Assembly: GCF_002706375.1 (NCBI RefSeq)
Contig: NZ_CP017706.1
Coordinates: forward strand, 1,550,001 to 1,614,000
Direction of reading: 5' to 3'
From: Lactobacillus amylovorus DSM 20531
GTDB taxonomy: Bacteria; Bacillota; Bacilli; Lactobacillales; Lactobacillaceae
DNA length: 64,000 bases
In this document: in pieces, positions 1-7,613 of the stretch
Layout: each line of letters opens with the position of its first letter
Numbering within the stretch: position 1 is the stretch's first letter
Notes under the pieces: model-generated
Told to the model about the DNA's origin: nothing
The model's database searches: none
Seen by the model: the letters and a program-made list of their open reading frames with translations, nothing else
Translations under genes and position numbers: made by a program

Positions 1-753
1 ACTTCTTTTCATGAGATGCTTGATCCTGTACATTATTTGTATTCTATTCCTTATGAATATTATGAAAAATATCGTGCCCGTAAATATGGTGCTCACGGTA
101 CATCTGTTCATTATGTAACTTTAGAAGCTGCTAAGATGATGCATAAGGATCTTAGGGAGTCTAAGCTGATTATTTGTCACCTAGGAAATGGTGCTTCAAT
201 AACTGCTGTGAAGAATGGTAAGTCCTATGACACTTCAATGGGATTTAGTCCATTGTCAGGTATTACGATGGGAACTCGTTCAGGAGATGTTGATCCTTCA
301 CTATTGCAGCACTTAATGCATAAAACCGGTATGTCAATGGATGAAATGATTGATGTTTTAAACCAGAAGTCGGGTTTGCTAGGTATCTCAGGTATTTCAT
401 CAGATATGCGTGATTTGAAATATAATAAGAACCCGCGCGCAATTCTTGCTCGCAAGATTTTCTTAAATAGAATAGTTCGGTATATTGGCTCATTTATTGC
501 TGAAATGGGTGGCGTAGATGCTATTGTACTCACTGCTGGCGTTAGTGAAGGCGATGTGGGCATGCGTAAAGCAATTATGGATTCCTTCAAGTACATGGGC
601 GTAGATCCGGATTATGAAGCAAATAAGACTAATGGTCAAAAAGTTATCACTAAACCTGATTCGAAGATTCAAGTAATGATAATTCCAACTAATGAAGAAT
701 TGATGATTGCTCGAGATGTCGTGAGATTAACTAATTGTGCTACGTTAGCATAA
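1..753 (+). CDS. ackA: Acetate kinase, C-terminal part (5' end outside window)
   Basis: Transfers phosphate between acetyl phosphate and ADP, giving ATP and acetate in the cytoplasm. The reading frame is already open at base 1, so the ATG at 16 is an internal Met and the N-terminus lies upstream. Visible family motifs are HLGNGAS (phosphate loop), GITMGTRSGDVDP with the catalytic Arg, and the C-terminal AGVSEGD and IPTNEELMIARD. The C-terminal length and ending match full-length acetate kinases. The next gene starts about 100 bases downstream with its own ribosome site. The family call is very secure; only the start is missing. Confidence 0.96.
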   Translation, partial: TSFHEMLDPVHYLYSIPYEYYEKYRARKYGAHGTSVHYVTLEAAKMMHKDLRESKLIICHLGNGASITAVKNGKSYDTSMGFSPLSGITMGTRSGDVDPSLLQHLMHKTGMSMDEMIDVLNQKSGLLGISGISSDMRDLKYNKNPRAILARKIFLNRIVRYIGSFIAEMGGVDAIVLTAGVSEGDVGMRKAIMDSFKYMGVDPDYEANKTNGQKVITKPDSKIQVMIIPTNEELMIARDVVRLTNCATLA

Positions 754-854
754 GCAAAAGTTATTTCTAAGGATAGTAAATTGATATTTTCCTTTTCTAA
801 ATGGCTGTATTTAAATGAATGGTGAAGATAGCCGTTTTAGAAAGGAAAAGTAAT

Positions 855-1586
855 ATGTCAATTAAAAAAGATGCACAGAACGCACATGCAAACTTACTAG
901 AAAAAACTGATCCTGAAGCTTTAGAAAGGATTAATTATTTTACCTTTGATGAAGTACAAGCAGATGTAGATTTACCTGATCGTACCAAGATGTTGTCCAC
1001 GTTAGCTTATCTTTTAGGGATGCAAGGCATCGAAGAATATAAAGTGATGCTTTCGGTAGCCCTTGATAATGGAATAAATCCAGTTGAAGTCAAGGAAGTA
1101 TTATATCAAGCTGTAGACTATTTGGGTTTAGGTAGAGTTTTGCCCTTCTTCAAGGCAACGAACGATATCCTGCTTAGTCGTGGCGTAAAACTCCCACTTG
1201 AAGGTCAGGCCACAACTACTATGGACAATCGTCTTGAAAAGGGCGAAGAGACCCAAATTCGCTTATTTGGACCACAAATGAAAGACTTTGCTAAGAAGGG
1301 TACTATCAACAAGTGGTTAGTAGATAACTGCTTTGGCGATTACTACACTAGAAAAGGCTTAAGTGACAATGACCGTGAAATGGTAACCTTCTGCTACATT
1401 GCTGCACAAGGCGGCTGTGAACCGCAACTTTTAGCACATGCTCAAGCTAATATTAAATTGGGTAATGATAAAGAGTTCTTAATGAAAGTGATTGAACAAA
1501 ACGTTCCATTCATTGGTTACCCAAGAAGTTTGAACGCTGTAACCATTGTTAACAAGGCCGATGAAGCGGTTAATGGTAAAGATTAA
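855..1586 (+). CDS. Carboxymuconolactone decarboxylase (CMD/AhpD-like) family protein
   Basis: A 243-residue protein with two CMD-like helical halves. The N-terminal half includes EVKEVLYQAVDYLGLGR and the C-terminal half includes CYIAAQGGCEPQLLAHA, the usual location of the family's conserved helix. The family includes peroxidase-like and decarboxylase proteins, and the substrate here cannot be read from sequence. I chose the ATG at 855 because AGAAAGGAAAAG lies just before it; an in-frame start at 819 has no ribosome site. No CxxC redox pair is obvious, which argues against a classical AhpD peroxidase. Confidence 0.8.
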   Translation: MSIKKDAQNAHANLLEKTDPEALERINYFTFDEVQADVDLPDRTKMLSTLAYLLGMQGIEEYKVMLSVALDNGINPVEVKEVLYQAVDYLGLGRVLPFFKATNDILLSRGVKLPLEGQATTTMDNRLEKGEETQIRLFGPQMKDFAKKGTINKWLVDNCFGDYYTRKGLSDNDREMVTFCYIAAQGGCEPQLLAHAQANIKLGNDKEFLMKVIEQNVPFIGYPRSLNAVTIVNKADEAVNGKD

Positions 1587-1703
1587 AAAATAATAAGAAT
1601 GAGGCGTTTTATTTAACACTTGCACCTGATGGCACTACAATATAATTGTAATCAGATCTGATGAAACTATAATGTAATGGTTATCAGGAAGGAAGCTTTT
1701 ATT

Positions 1704-1931
1704 ATGGCAGATGCATTAGAAATTGAACAAACCGCTATGATTGATCGTGAAATGGACCAAGTTTTTGATTGGGCAAAGGGTAACCACATGCCTATTCGTG
1801 ACGCTATCTGGGACCACGAAATGGAAGCAAATGGCCACGACACGATGAAGACTGAAGCAGCTGTTGAATGGATCCTTAAAGCCAGCGATGACGAAGTTAA
1901 GGATTACTGCGAAAAGAACTTAAAGAAGTAA
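1704..1931 (+). CDS. Conserved small acidic protein, function unknown
   Basis: Encodes about 75 residues, acidic, predicted helical and soluble, with no signal peptide or membrane segment. The ATG at 1704 is preceded by AGGAAGGAAG at good spacing; the frame extends upstream to 1677 but without support. A TATAAT at 1668-1673 or TTGCAC/TATAAT at 1620-1646 could serve as promoter. It is followed by its own terminator, so it is probably monocistronic. I do not recognise a domain. Confidence 0.72.
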   Translation: MADALEIEQTAMIDREMDQVFDWAKGNHMPIRDAIWDHEMEANGHDTMKTEAAVEWILKASDDEVKDYCEKNLKK

Positions 1932-1976
1932 CTTAAAACATTCTATTTAATTAAATAATTTCGTCTGCACATAAGG

Positions 1977-2009
1977 TGACCAAGTCTAGAGGATTTGGTC
2001 ATTTTTTTG
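1977..2009 (+). terminator. Rho-independent terminator
   Basis: TGACCAA pairs with TTGGTCA around a short loop, followed by seven T. It ends the small gene at 1704-1931. A GTG at 1976 that would extend the Nudix frame lies inside this hairpin and is therefore not a start. Confidence 0.85.
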
Positions 2010-2080
2010 ATCCTAATTTCTTGACCTTCATTAATAAATATTTAATAATTGTTTTAATTATTAAAGGTTGGGTGACAAAA

Positions 2081-2494
2081 ATGATTATGGAACATTCGGC
2101 AGGTGCAGTTATTTATCGAAGAGCTGTTAGCGGAGAGCTAGAATATTTAATTGTACAGAGCGTAGTAAATCATAACTGGGGTTTCCCTAAAGGACACTTA
2201 GAAGGCGAGGAGACAGTCCAAGAAGCAGCTAAACGTGAAGTTGCGGAAGAGGTAGGGCTAAAGCCAGAATTTGATTTCAATTTTATGCGTAAGAAGAAAT
2301 ATTCATTAACAGAAAAGAAAACTAAAACTGTTACATATTATCTGGCCAAGTACGTTGCAGGACAAAAGGTAGCTAAGCAAAAAGAAGAGATCTTAGCAGA
2401 CAAGTGGGTTACTTTTAAAGAAGCTAAAAAGTATCTAACAGAACATGGCAAGATGGACGTACTAAGAGCCGCGCGGGATTACATTAAGCAATAA
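2081..2494 (+). CDS. Nudix hydrolase (bis-nucleoside tetraphosphatase-like)
   Basis: A 137-residue Nudix protein that hydrolyses a nucleoside diphosphate linked to another group. The Nudix box is complete: G-x5-E-x7-REVAEEVG at about residues 44-66, with the metal-binding glutamates present. The N-terminus (EHSAGAVIYRR) and the phrase NWGFPKGHLE resemble the Ap4A hydrolase branch, so diadenosine tetraphosphate is a plausible but unproven substrate. The start at 2081 (or the Met two codons on) follows AAAGGTTGGGTGA. Upstream in-frame codons fall in the preceding terminator. Confidence 0.85.
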   Translation: MIMEHSAGAVIYRRAVSGELEYLIVQSVVNHNWGFPKGHLEGEETVQEAAKREVAEEVGLKPEFDFNFMRKKKYSLTEKKTKTVTYYLAKYVAGQKVAKQKEEILADKWVTFKEAKKYLTEHGKMDVLRAARDYIKQ

Positions 2495-2495
2495 A

Positions 2496-2527
2496 AAATA
2501 CGAGAGCATTAAGCTCTCGTATTTTCG
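2496..2527. terminator. Bidirectional terminator between Nudix gene and pckA
   Basis: A perfect stem AAATACGAGAGC/GCTCTCGTATTT with a five-base loop and T or A runs on both sides. It sits between two convergent genes and can stop both transcripts. Confidence 0.9.
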
Positions 2528-2568
2528 TCATTAAGAAATCTTATTTAATTATATGAAACATTTCCTAA

Positions 2569-4227
2569 TTAGCTCAATTCTTTGATGATAGCTTCCAAAG
2601 TCTTCTTAGCCTCATCTTGGATTGGAGTTTCTGGGTGTTCTTCATCGTACTTGTTGAGCCAGTTCAAACGATCTTGCATTCTCTTGGCCAAGGTCTTTTG
2701 GTATTCTGGGTCTTCAAGGTGAACTTCGTAACCGTCAATTGGTAAGTAGCTTACACCCTTGAAGTTACCGAATGGCTTGAAGTCGCTGTCCTTAATGTTG
2801 CCGTTAGCCAAGTCTTCGATTAACTTCTTAGTAACTTCCTTTGGAATATCCTTGCCCATGAATGCGTCAGTGTTCAAGCTGTAGCAACTAGCGCCACGCT
2901 TAGTGAACAATTCCTTGAAGTCTGTGTAGTCGCCTGATACAGGGTATGCACGGAATGGGTCTGCGAATGGTTCGATAACCAAAGTATTCATATCGAAGCC
3001 CTTTGGCAAGTTTTCAGCAGAAGTTCTCTTGGTTGCTAAAGTACAACCCATAGTAGTTGCCAATACTGGGTCATCGATCTTGATGATTGGAGGTAATGAA
3101 CCGTCCTTCATGATCCAGAACAAAGCAGTAATTGGTGACTTTTCAAAGTCTACACGGTGAGGACTAGTGTAACGGGTCTTGATAACACGACCGTTGTTGT
3201 TACGTAAGTCTTCAGTAACGATAACCTTCTTGCCGTTTTCGTCAAGAGTTACATCACAGTTCATAATAGTGGTGTAATACTTAGTTTCGTGGTGACCTGC
3301 TGGGTAGTCGTGAGTCTTGTCGAAGTATGAAGGTTCAAGAGCTACTGATGAACCATCTTCACGTGAAATGATGAATGCGTCGTCGTGCAATACAGTGATG
3401 TCGTATTTGCCATCGTACATTTCGTGAGTCAAAGTTGACTTACCTGAACCTGACAAGCCGTAGAATGCGAAGGTCTTGTCGTCTTTGTCGTTGAAGTGGA
3501 ATGACTTTTCACCACCGTGACATGCAGTGTAGCCGTGACGGTGAGCAATAGCCCAAGCTAAAGTCAAGGTACCCTTCTTAAGTTCACCGAAGTAACGAAG
3601 GTTAAATACAGCGGCACAGTTATGAGGAGCGTCAAATACACCTAAACCCTTAGGATAATCTTCATCTTGAACATTTGGATCGAAGTAGAAGTAGATGTCT
3701 GGTTCGTTGTAGAACTTGGACTTTGCGTACATCTTTTCAGCTTCTTCGTCAAAGAAGTGGAAGTTCAAAATGTATGAAAGTAAGTTGAAGGCTTGGTCTT
3801 CTGGCATCATGATGTGGGCCTTAACAGTGAATGATGGGTCAAGACCTACCAAAACAGTAGCCTTTAAGTACTTTTGATCGTGACCTTTGTAAATGTCTTC
3901 ACGTAAATTACCGTTTAAGGCTTCTGCATCTTCGTTAGGATTGTCAACAAAGTGACGTGCACTGGCAGTTCTACCTAAGATCTTACCATGGTTGTAAACC
4001 AATTGGGTTGCGCCGTAAGGTAAGCCTAATTCCTTGGTGTGAAGAATTGGTAAGTCAGTAACGATAACGCCTGATTGCTTCTTAGCTAAATTGTAAGCTT
4101 CAGCAACACTGGTTACTTCGTGTACGTTGTTGCCATAAAATGCACTCTCGATTGTTGCACGAGTGCGGCTAAACATAGGATTTGCTTTTCTAAGTTCATC
4201 TTGAGAATAACGTTCTTTTGTACTCAT
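2569..4227 (-). CDS. pckA: Phosphoenolpyruvate carboxykinase (ATP)
   Basis: Interconverts oxaloacetate + ATP and PEP + CO2 + ADP. The 552-residue length and the kinase-1a P-loop GLSGSGKST (about residues 255-263), followed by DDAFIISRE and ITALFWIMKDGSLPP, fit the ATP-dependent class. The ATG at 4227 is preceded on this strand by AGAGAGGAAA. A cre-like operator lies about 30 bases upstream of the start, consistent with catabolite repression of an anaplerotic or gluconeogenic gene. It is divergent from the TerB cassette. Codon use and an uninterrupted frame look like a functional core gene. Confidence 0.95.
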   Translation of the reverse strand: MSTKERYSQDELRKANPMFSRTRATIESAFYGNNVHEVTSVAEAYNLAKKQSGVIVTDLPILHTKELGLPYGATQLVYNHGKILGRTASARHFVDNPNEDAEALNGNLREDIYKGHDQKYLKATVLVGLDPSFTVKAHIMMPEDQAFNLLSYILNFHFFDEEAEKMYAKSKFYNEPDIYFYFDPNVQDEDYPKGLGVFDAPHNCAAVFNLRYFGELKKGTLTLAWAIAHRHGYTACHGGEKSFHFNDKDDKTFAFYGLSGSGKSTLTHEMYDGKYDITVLHDDAFIISREDGSSVALEPSYFDKTHDYPAGHHETKYYTTIMNCDVTLDENGKKVIVTEDLRNNNGRVIKTRYTSPHRVDFEKSPITALFWIMKDGSLPPIIKIDDPVLATTMGCTLATKRTSAENLPKGFDMNTLVIEPFADPFRAYPVSGDYTDFKELFTKRGASCYSLNTDAFMGKDIPKEVTKKLIEDLANGNIKDSDFKPFGNFKGVSYLPIDGYEVHLEDPEYQKTLAKRMQDRLNWLNKYDEEHPETPIQDEAKKTLEAIIKELS

Positions 4228-4256
4228 ATTAAGATTTTTCCTCTCTAGGAAGCTTA

Positions 4257-4270
4257 TTAAAACGCTTTCA
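4257..4270 (-). promoter_or_regulatory. cre-like CcpA operator upstream of pckA
   Basis: On the minus strand this reads TGAAAGCGTTTTAA, close to the catabolite response element consensus TGWAANCGNTNWCA. The identical 14-mer precedes the pullulanase gene at 17942. It lies between the promoter region and the ribosome site of pckA. Confidence 0.65.
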
Positions 4271-4399
4271 TTAACTTACGTCACCTATGATAACATAAAA
4301 GTTTGTTAATAACCACACAAATGTCAAAATATCGATTTTATGAAAAACAGAAACTTATACTTATGCCCGAGTTTACTAGGAGACCGTGCGTTTAAAAAA

Positions 4400-4408
4400 T
4401 GTTATAAT
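4400..4408 (+). promoter_or_regulatory. Extended -10 promoter of the TerB/ATPase/helicase cassette
   Basis: TGTTATAAT is a textbook extended -10 box, about 30 bases before the ATG at 4441. No good -35 is visible at 17 bases, as is common with extended -10 promoters. Confidence 0.55.
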
Positions 4409-4440
4409 TAGAACACATGTACGCAAGAAAGGAAGGTAAA

Positions 4441-6273
4441 ATGGATTCGAATCAGCTGTTTAAATACGTCTATGCAAAATATGGCCTTAAGTTTGAACCG
4501 ATTATTCCAGGTTCGGCTGAGACTTATGTGCTCATGTCGCCAGTAGATAGCGGCTATTTTGCCATGCTTTCGCGTATCAAGATCAACGGAGAAATAAGAG
4601 CTGTCCTTGACTTAAAATGTGGTGACTTTGCAGGCACCATCCGCGATTTACCAGGTTTTACTGATCCAGTTAGAATCAAAGACGCAGCTTGGGTAGGTGC
4701 TGTTTTAGGAAACAATGATAGTTCAGTCAAAAAGGCGCTCGATTATGCCTTTAAGCTAGCGATGAACGGCAAGCAGGTTAACGTCGCGCAGGACCAATAT
4801 TTCTATATTCCGCCTGATGATGTGGAAGAAAAGTACAAGGCCGAGCCAATTAAGCCACGCAAGAATTTGCAAAAGCAGGCCGATCCAGATATTCCGGATA
4901 AAATTAGACAGATGCTCAAACTGTATGATTACAGTCTTTTGCCGCAAAAAGGTAGAGCCAAGAATTTTTATGTGCAAGCACGTTTTATGGCGGACTATGA
5001 GGATAATTATGCAGAATATTTTGCCTTTAAAAGCTTTTATCCGACTTACCACGACATGAATATCGGTCAGTTGCGCAGTTATTTTACTTGGCGGAGTAAA
5101 TTGCGCAAGGGCAATTATCAGAAGACGAGTACGTCGTATGCGTTTGTATATCTTTATGAATTACTGAACAATGTCGGCGTGAATCCACAAGAAGGCTATG
5201 ACAAGTTGCTTGATTTTAAGCACAACTATGTGGAAAAGTATGATTTGGCGATGGAACCTTATCTGAATGATTGGCTAAAAGACTATGTTTTGTACTACCA
5301 ATTAGGACAAGATGAGATCGATAATTGTTTTGCCCAAGAAATTAAAGAAGACCATGACTATCTGATTTTGCGTCATCCCGAAGATTATTCGACTGAGAAA
5401 TTAGCCGCTGTTTTTGCAAATAGATCATCGTATTGGAACACTTCCAAGGTGATTAAGCAGAATCAGGCTAAATTTACCGAGCTTTTAAAATGCGTGTGGC
5501 AGGAATTGCTAGATGCTAAAAAGTTTGGCATTGCTTATTACAGCGCCTTTGTGGCTAAGCCGCAGGTTAAGCAGCAAGATGTGTTTTTAGGCAGCGTTTT
5601 TTATAATCGGGAAAAGAAAATTCCCACCCAAATGGTTGATGCCGCAAGAAAATATGTCTTTATGAATGGCACTTGGCAAATTCATTTTGATGAGCCGGTG
5701 AAAAGGCAGAAGACCAATTTAAATACTTTTTTGCATGAATTGGACCGCATTGCCCGTGAGAAGTTAAAGCTGGGGCGTCCAATCAAGCCACGTTTTATCG
5801 ATCAAGCGGTGTTAAAGGCGATTGACGCTGGCATTGCTGTTTATCAAGAACAACAAGAAAAAGCCAAGATTGATCAGATTAAGATTGATTTCTCTGACTT
5901 GGATAAAATTCGTGCTAATGCTTCGGTAACACGCGATAGCCTGTTAACCGATGAAGAAAAAGAATTAGAGCAGGAAGAACAAAAGCAAGTAGAGCAGAAA
6001 AAAGAGATTGAGAAACCAGCAGAAGTTAAGACAGATAATGAATATGGTCTCGATAAAAATGAGATGTTCTTGTTTATTTCTTTACTTAAAAATCAGCCGT
6101 GGCAAGATTACGTTAAGAAAAATCATTTGATGATATCGATTCTGGCTGATAGCATCAACGAAAAGCTGTTTGACGAAATTGGCGATAATGTCATCGAATT
6201 TGATGAAGATAACCAACCACAAATTATTGAAGATTATAAAGAAGATTTAGAAGATATGTTTTTGAAGGGATGA
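4441..6273 (+). CDS. TerB N-terminal/TerB-C domain protein, first gene of helicase cassette
   Basis: About 610 residues. The N-terminal third resembles the TerB-N region and the last about 90 residues resemble TerB-C (NHLMISILADSINEKLFDEI and an acidic end). Between them is a largely helical middle and a charged, Gln/Glu/Lys-rich linker near residues 500-545. No signal peptide or membrane segment is seen. The ATG at 4441 follows AAGGAAGG; an ATG at 4417 is less well placed. The next gene starts 5 bases after the stop, so the three genes form an operon. Families with this layout are described in the Ter/DNA-processing literature; the biochemical role is not established. Probably the scaffold or sensor of a complex with the ATPase and helicase. 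Confidence 0.75.
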   Translation: MDSNQLFKYVYAKYGLKFEPIIPGSAETYVLMSPVDSGYFAMLSRIKINGEIRAVLDLKCGDFAGTIRDLPGFTDPVRIKDAAWVGAVLGNNDSSVKKALDYAFKLAMNGKQVNVAQDQYFYIPPDDVEEKYKAEPIKPRKNLQKQADPDIPDKIRQMLKLYDYSLLPQKGRAKNFYVQARFMADYEDNYAEYFAFKSFYPTYHDMNIGQLRSYFTWRSKLRKGNYQKTSTSYAFVYLYELLNNVGVNPQEGYDKLLDFKHNYVEKYDLAMEPYLNDWLKDYVLYYQLGQDEIDNCFAQEIKEDHDYLILRHPEDYSTEKLAAVFANRSSYWNTSKVIKQNQAKFTELLKCVWQELLDAKKFGIAYYSAFVAKPQVKQQDVFLGSVFYNREKKIPTQMVDAARKYVFMNGTWQIHFDEPVKRQKTNLNTFLHELDRIAREKLKLGRPIKPRFIDQAVLKAIDAGIAVYQEQQEKAKIDQIKIDFSDLDKIRANASVTRDSLLTDEEKELEQEEQKQVEQKKEIEKPAEVKTDNEYGLDKNEMFLFISLLKNQPWQDYVKKNHLMISILADSINEKLFDEIGDNVIEFDEDNQPQIIEDYKEDLEDMFLKG

Positions 6274-6277
6274 AAAT

Positions 6278-7603
6278 ATGCCACAAAAAAGAAGAGTACC
6301 TAAGAGAATTGCCCAAATCGTATTGAATTCGCTCAAAGGTGGGGTAGTGCCACGAATTGGTTTGCCTTATATCACAGTTGGCCGTAAAGCAGAAATTGAA
6401 GCATTGCTGCACGATGTCGACGTCATTCAAGAAGGCGGTGCTAGTTTCCGCTTCATCGTTGGACGTTATGGTTCCGGTAAAAGTTTTTTACTGCAAACCA
6501 TCCGCAACTACGTCATGGACAAAAACTTTGTGGTCGTTGACGGCGACCTTTCGCCAGAAAGACGTTTGCAAGGTTCAAAAGGCCAAGGGCTAGCCACTTA
6601 TCGTGAATTAATTCAAAATCTTTCTACCAAAACCAGACCTGAAGGCGGCGCCTTAACTTTAATTCTGGATCGCTGGATCAATTCGGTGCAGACACAGGTT
6701 GTTAGCGAAGGAATTGCCAGTGATGATCCCAAGTTTGAAGCAGCAGTGGATCAGAAGATTTATGGCGTAATTTCATCATTGAACGAACTGGTTCACGGTT
6801 TTGATTTTGCCAAGCTGTTGAATATGTACTATCACGCTTACATGAGTGGTGACGACGAAACTAAGGCCAAGGTCGTTAAGTGGTTTAGAGGTGAATACAG
6901 TCACAAGACCGAAGCCAAAAAATATTTGGGTGTTGATATTATCATTTCCGATAGCGATTGGTATGAGTACTTGAAGTTATTTGCGACCTTCTTTAGACAA
7001 GCTGGTTATGCTGGCCTGATGATCATGATTGACGAATTAGTGAATATCTACAAAATTCCTAACGCCATTAGTCGTCAGTACAACTATGAAAAGATTTTGA
7101 CCATGTACAACGATACTTTGCAGGGTAAGGCCAAATATCTGGGCATTATCATGTGTGGTACGCCGCAAGCCGTTGAAGATCGGCGCCGCGGAGTTTATTC
7201 ATATGAAGCTCTGCGTAGTCGTTTAGCCTCAGGTAAATTTGCGCAAGAAAGCGCCCGCGACATGTACGCTCCAGTGATTAGGCTTGAACCATTAACCGCA
7301 GAAGAAATGCTGGTTTTGACAGAAAAACTAGCTGACATGCATGCCAATTTGTACGGCTACGAGCGCACGATTACTGATAATGACCTAGCTCAATTTATCA
7401 AGATTGAGTATGCCCGCGTCGGTGCAGATACTAATATCACGCCACGTGAAATTATTCGTGACTTTATCGAATTGCTTGATATTGTTTGGCAAAATCCAGA
7501 TAAGAAGATCACGGACTTGCTTAATTCAGATCAATTCAGCTATACCAAGTCAGAAGCCGTTTCGGATAATGCGGAAAAGGATTATACCGAATTTAAGATT
7601 TAA
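6278..7603 (+). CDS. BREX-type P-loop ATP-binding protein (BrxC/BrxD-like, DUF2791)
   Basis: A 441-residue AAA-like ATPase. The Walker A motif GRYGSGKS is at residues 62-69, and a Walker B-like MIMIDELVNIYK is near residue 250. RLEPLTAEEM and an arginine-rich C-terminal part (NITPREIIRDFIELLD) match the family used as BrxD in BREX systems. The start is ATG 6278, reached 4 bases after the previous stop with AGGGATGA as ribosome site. It is the middle gene of the cassette. Neither PglZ, PglX methylase nor BrxB is encoded nearby, so this is not a complete BREX locus. Its likely role is ATP-driven loading or remodelling with the adjacent helicase. Confidence 0.82.
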   Translation: MPQKRRVPKRIAQIVLNSLKGGVVPRIGLPYITVGRKAEIEALLHDVDVIQEGGASFRFIVGRYGSGKSFLLQTIRNYVMDKNFVVVDGDLSPERRLQGSKGQGLATYRELIQNLSTKTRPEGGALTLILDRWINSVQTQVVSEGIASDDPKFEAAVDQKIYGVISSLNELVHGFDFAKLLNMYYHAYMSGDDETKAKVVKWFRGEYSHKTEAKKYLGVDIIISDSDWYEYLKLFATFFRQAGYAGLMIMIDELVNIYKIPNAISRQYNYEKILTMYNDTLQGKAKYLGIIMCGTPQAVEDRRRGVYSYEALRSRLASGKFAQESARDMYAPVIRLEPLTAEEMLVLTEKLADMHANLYGYERTITDNDLAQFIKIEYARVGADTNITPREIIRDFIELLDIVWQNPDKKITDLLNSDQFSYTKSEAVSDNAEKDYTEFKI

Positions 7604-7613
7604 AGGATGAACT

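Noticed and set aside
1976-2080. Upstream extension of the Nudix ORF to a GTG at 1976
   Set aside because: The segment forms the terminator of the preceding gene and encodes no conserved N-terminus; the start at 2081 has a ribosome site.
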